Source: Gammaproteobacteria bacterium (GTDB lineage: Bacteria; Pseudomonadota; Gammaproteobacteria; Steroidobacterales; Steroidobacteraceae). From it: DNA of 6,376 bases. Both the position numbers and the translations under genes were made by a program. Each line of letters opens with the position of its first letter. Position 1 is the stretch's first letter. The notes beneath the pieces are model-generated. The model was given only the letters and a program-made list of their open reading frames with translations. It was not told where the DNA came from and made no database searches. Shown piece by piece: positions 6,194-6,376 of the stretch. Location: positions 1 to 6,376 of the forward strand of contig JADLDF010000373.1 of the NCBI GenBank assembly GCA_020846815.1. Direction: 5' to 3'.

Positions 6194-6218
6194 GCCATTG
6201 TATGGAAAGATCAATGGC
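6194..6218. promoter_or_regulatory. Inverted repeat overlapping the presumed Fic-remnant promoter
   Basis: GCCATTG (6194-6200) and CAATGGC (6212-6218) are perfect 7-bp arms around an 11-nt spacer, about two helical turns centre to centre. A smaller symmetric pair, CCAT-TGT-ATGG (6195-6205), is nested in the left part. On the minus strand the element contains TACAAT (6202-6197), a 5/6 match to a -10 box 27 nt before the Fic-remnant ATG, though no good -35 box is 17 nt upstream of it. A repressor bound here would cover that promoter. Confidence 0.4.
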
Positions 6219-6376
6219 GCGGAGTCGGCGTTTCGATGGCCGATCTTCCGGCCGATCTTCTGATGATCTTGCGCCAAGACGCGTCGGCCGAGCACGGCGG
6301 AACGCCGCCACGAGCGCGCTTTCAGACTCCATCCGGCCCGGCGGCCTGGGCGTTCGGCCGACAGCGGGCTATTGCA
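6219..6376. other. Right-edge region without an assignable gene; 12-bp tandem repeat and short hairpin
   Basis: GGCCGATCTTC occurs twice at a 12-nt period (6238-6248 and 6250-6260), with a degenerate third copy GATGATCTT just after. A 5-bp stem CGGCG-GAA-CGCCG lies at 6295-6307. On the minus strand a frame entering from the edge (AIARCRPNAQAAGPDGV) stops at 6322 and could be the last 17 codons of a neighbour, and the frame of the Fic remnant is also open to the edge. Neither is long enough to call. Confidence 0.3.

Overview
The window is G+C-rich (by eye about two thirds) with short intergenic gaps, Gly-rich lipoprotein tethers and families typical of free-living Proteobacteria. A high-GC gamma- or betaproteobacterium (Xanthomonadales/Nevskiales-like) is the best guess. 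No rRNA, tRNA or marker gene confirms this. I saw no insertion sequence, tRNA or CRISPR array.

Layout. (1) Left edge, minus strand: a 73-aa basic hypothetical protein (47-268) overlaps by 4 nt a gene cut by the window end (1-50). The arrangement looks like a two-gene antitoxin/nucleotidyltransferase-type unit, but that is only a hint. (2) Plus strand, 557-4030: three predicted lipoprotein genes in a row. They are an S41-family serine peptidase with a PDZ domain, a 159-aa lipoprotein of unknown function coupled to it by an ATGA overlap, and, after about 90 nt, a PHB-depolymerase/feruloyl-esterase-like alpha/beta hydrolase with an N-terminal Ig-like domain. All three would be exported and tethered to a membrane, so the block looks like an envelope or surface hydrolase cluster. 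(3) Minus strand, convergent, 4121-5815: an AidB-type acyl-CoA dehydrogenase with intact family signatures. (4) Upstream of it, 5939-6169: the N-terminal piece of a Fic-family protein. It keeps the SxxxEG inhibitory-helix motif but has no catalytic HPFxxGNG core, and it is open in frame with the acyl-CoA dehydrogenase.

The most interesting items are the orphaned Fic inhibitory-helix fragment fused in frame to AidB, three perfect 7-bp-arm inverted repeats in intergenic DNA (486-513, 5880-5897, 6194-6218) that look like operators, a possible leaderless promoter for the 73-aa gene, and the small coupled lipoprotein, which is easily hidden inside a longer open frame. I see no convincing wholly new system. 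The strongest candidate for something unusual is the Fic remnant/AidB junction.
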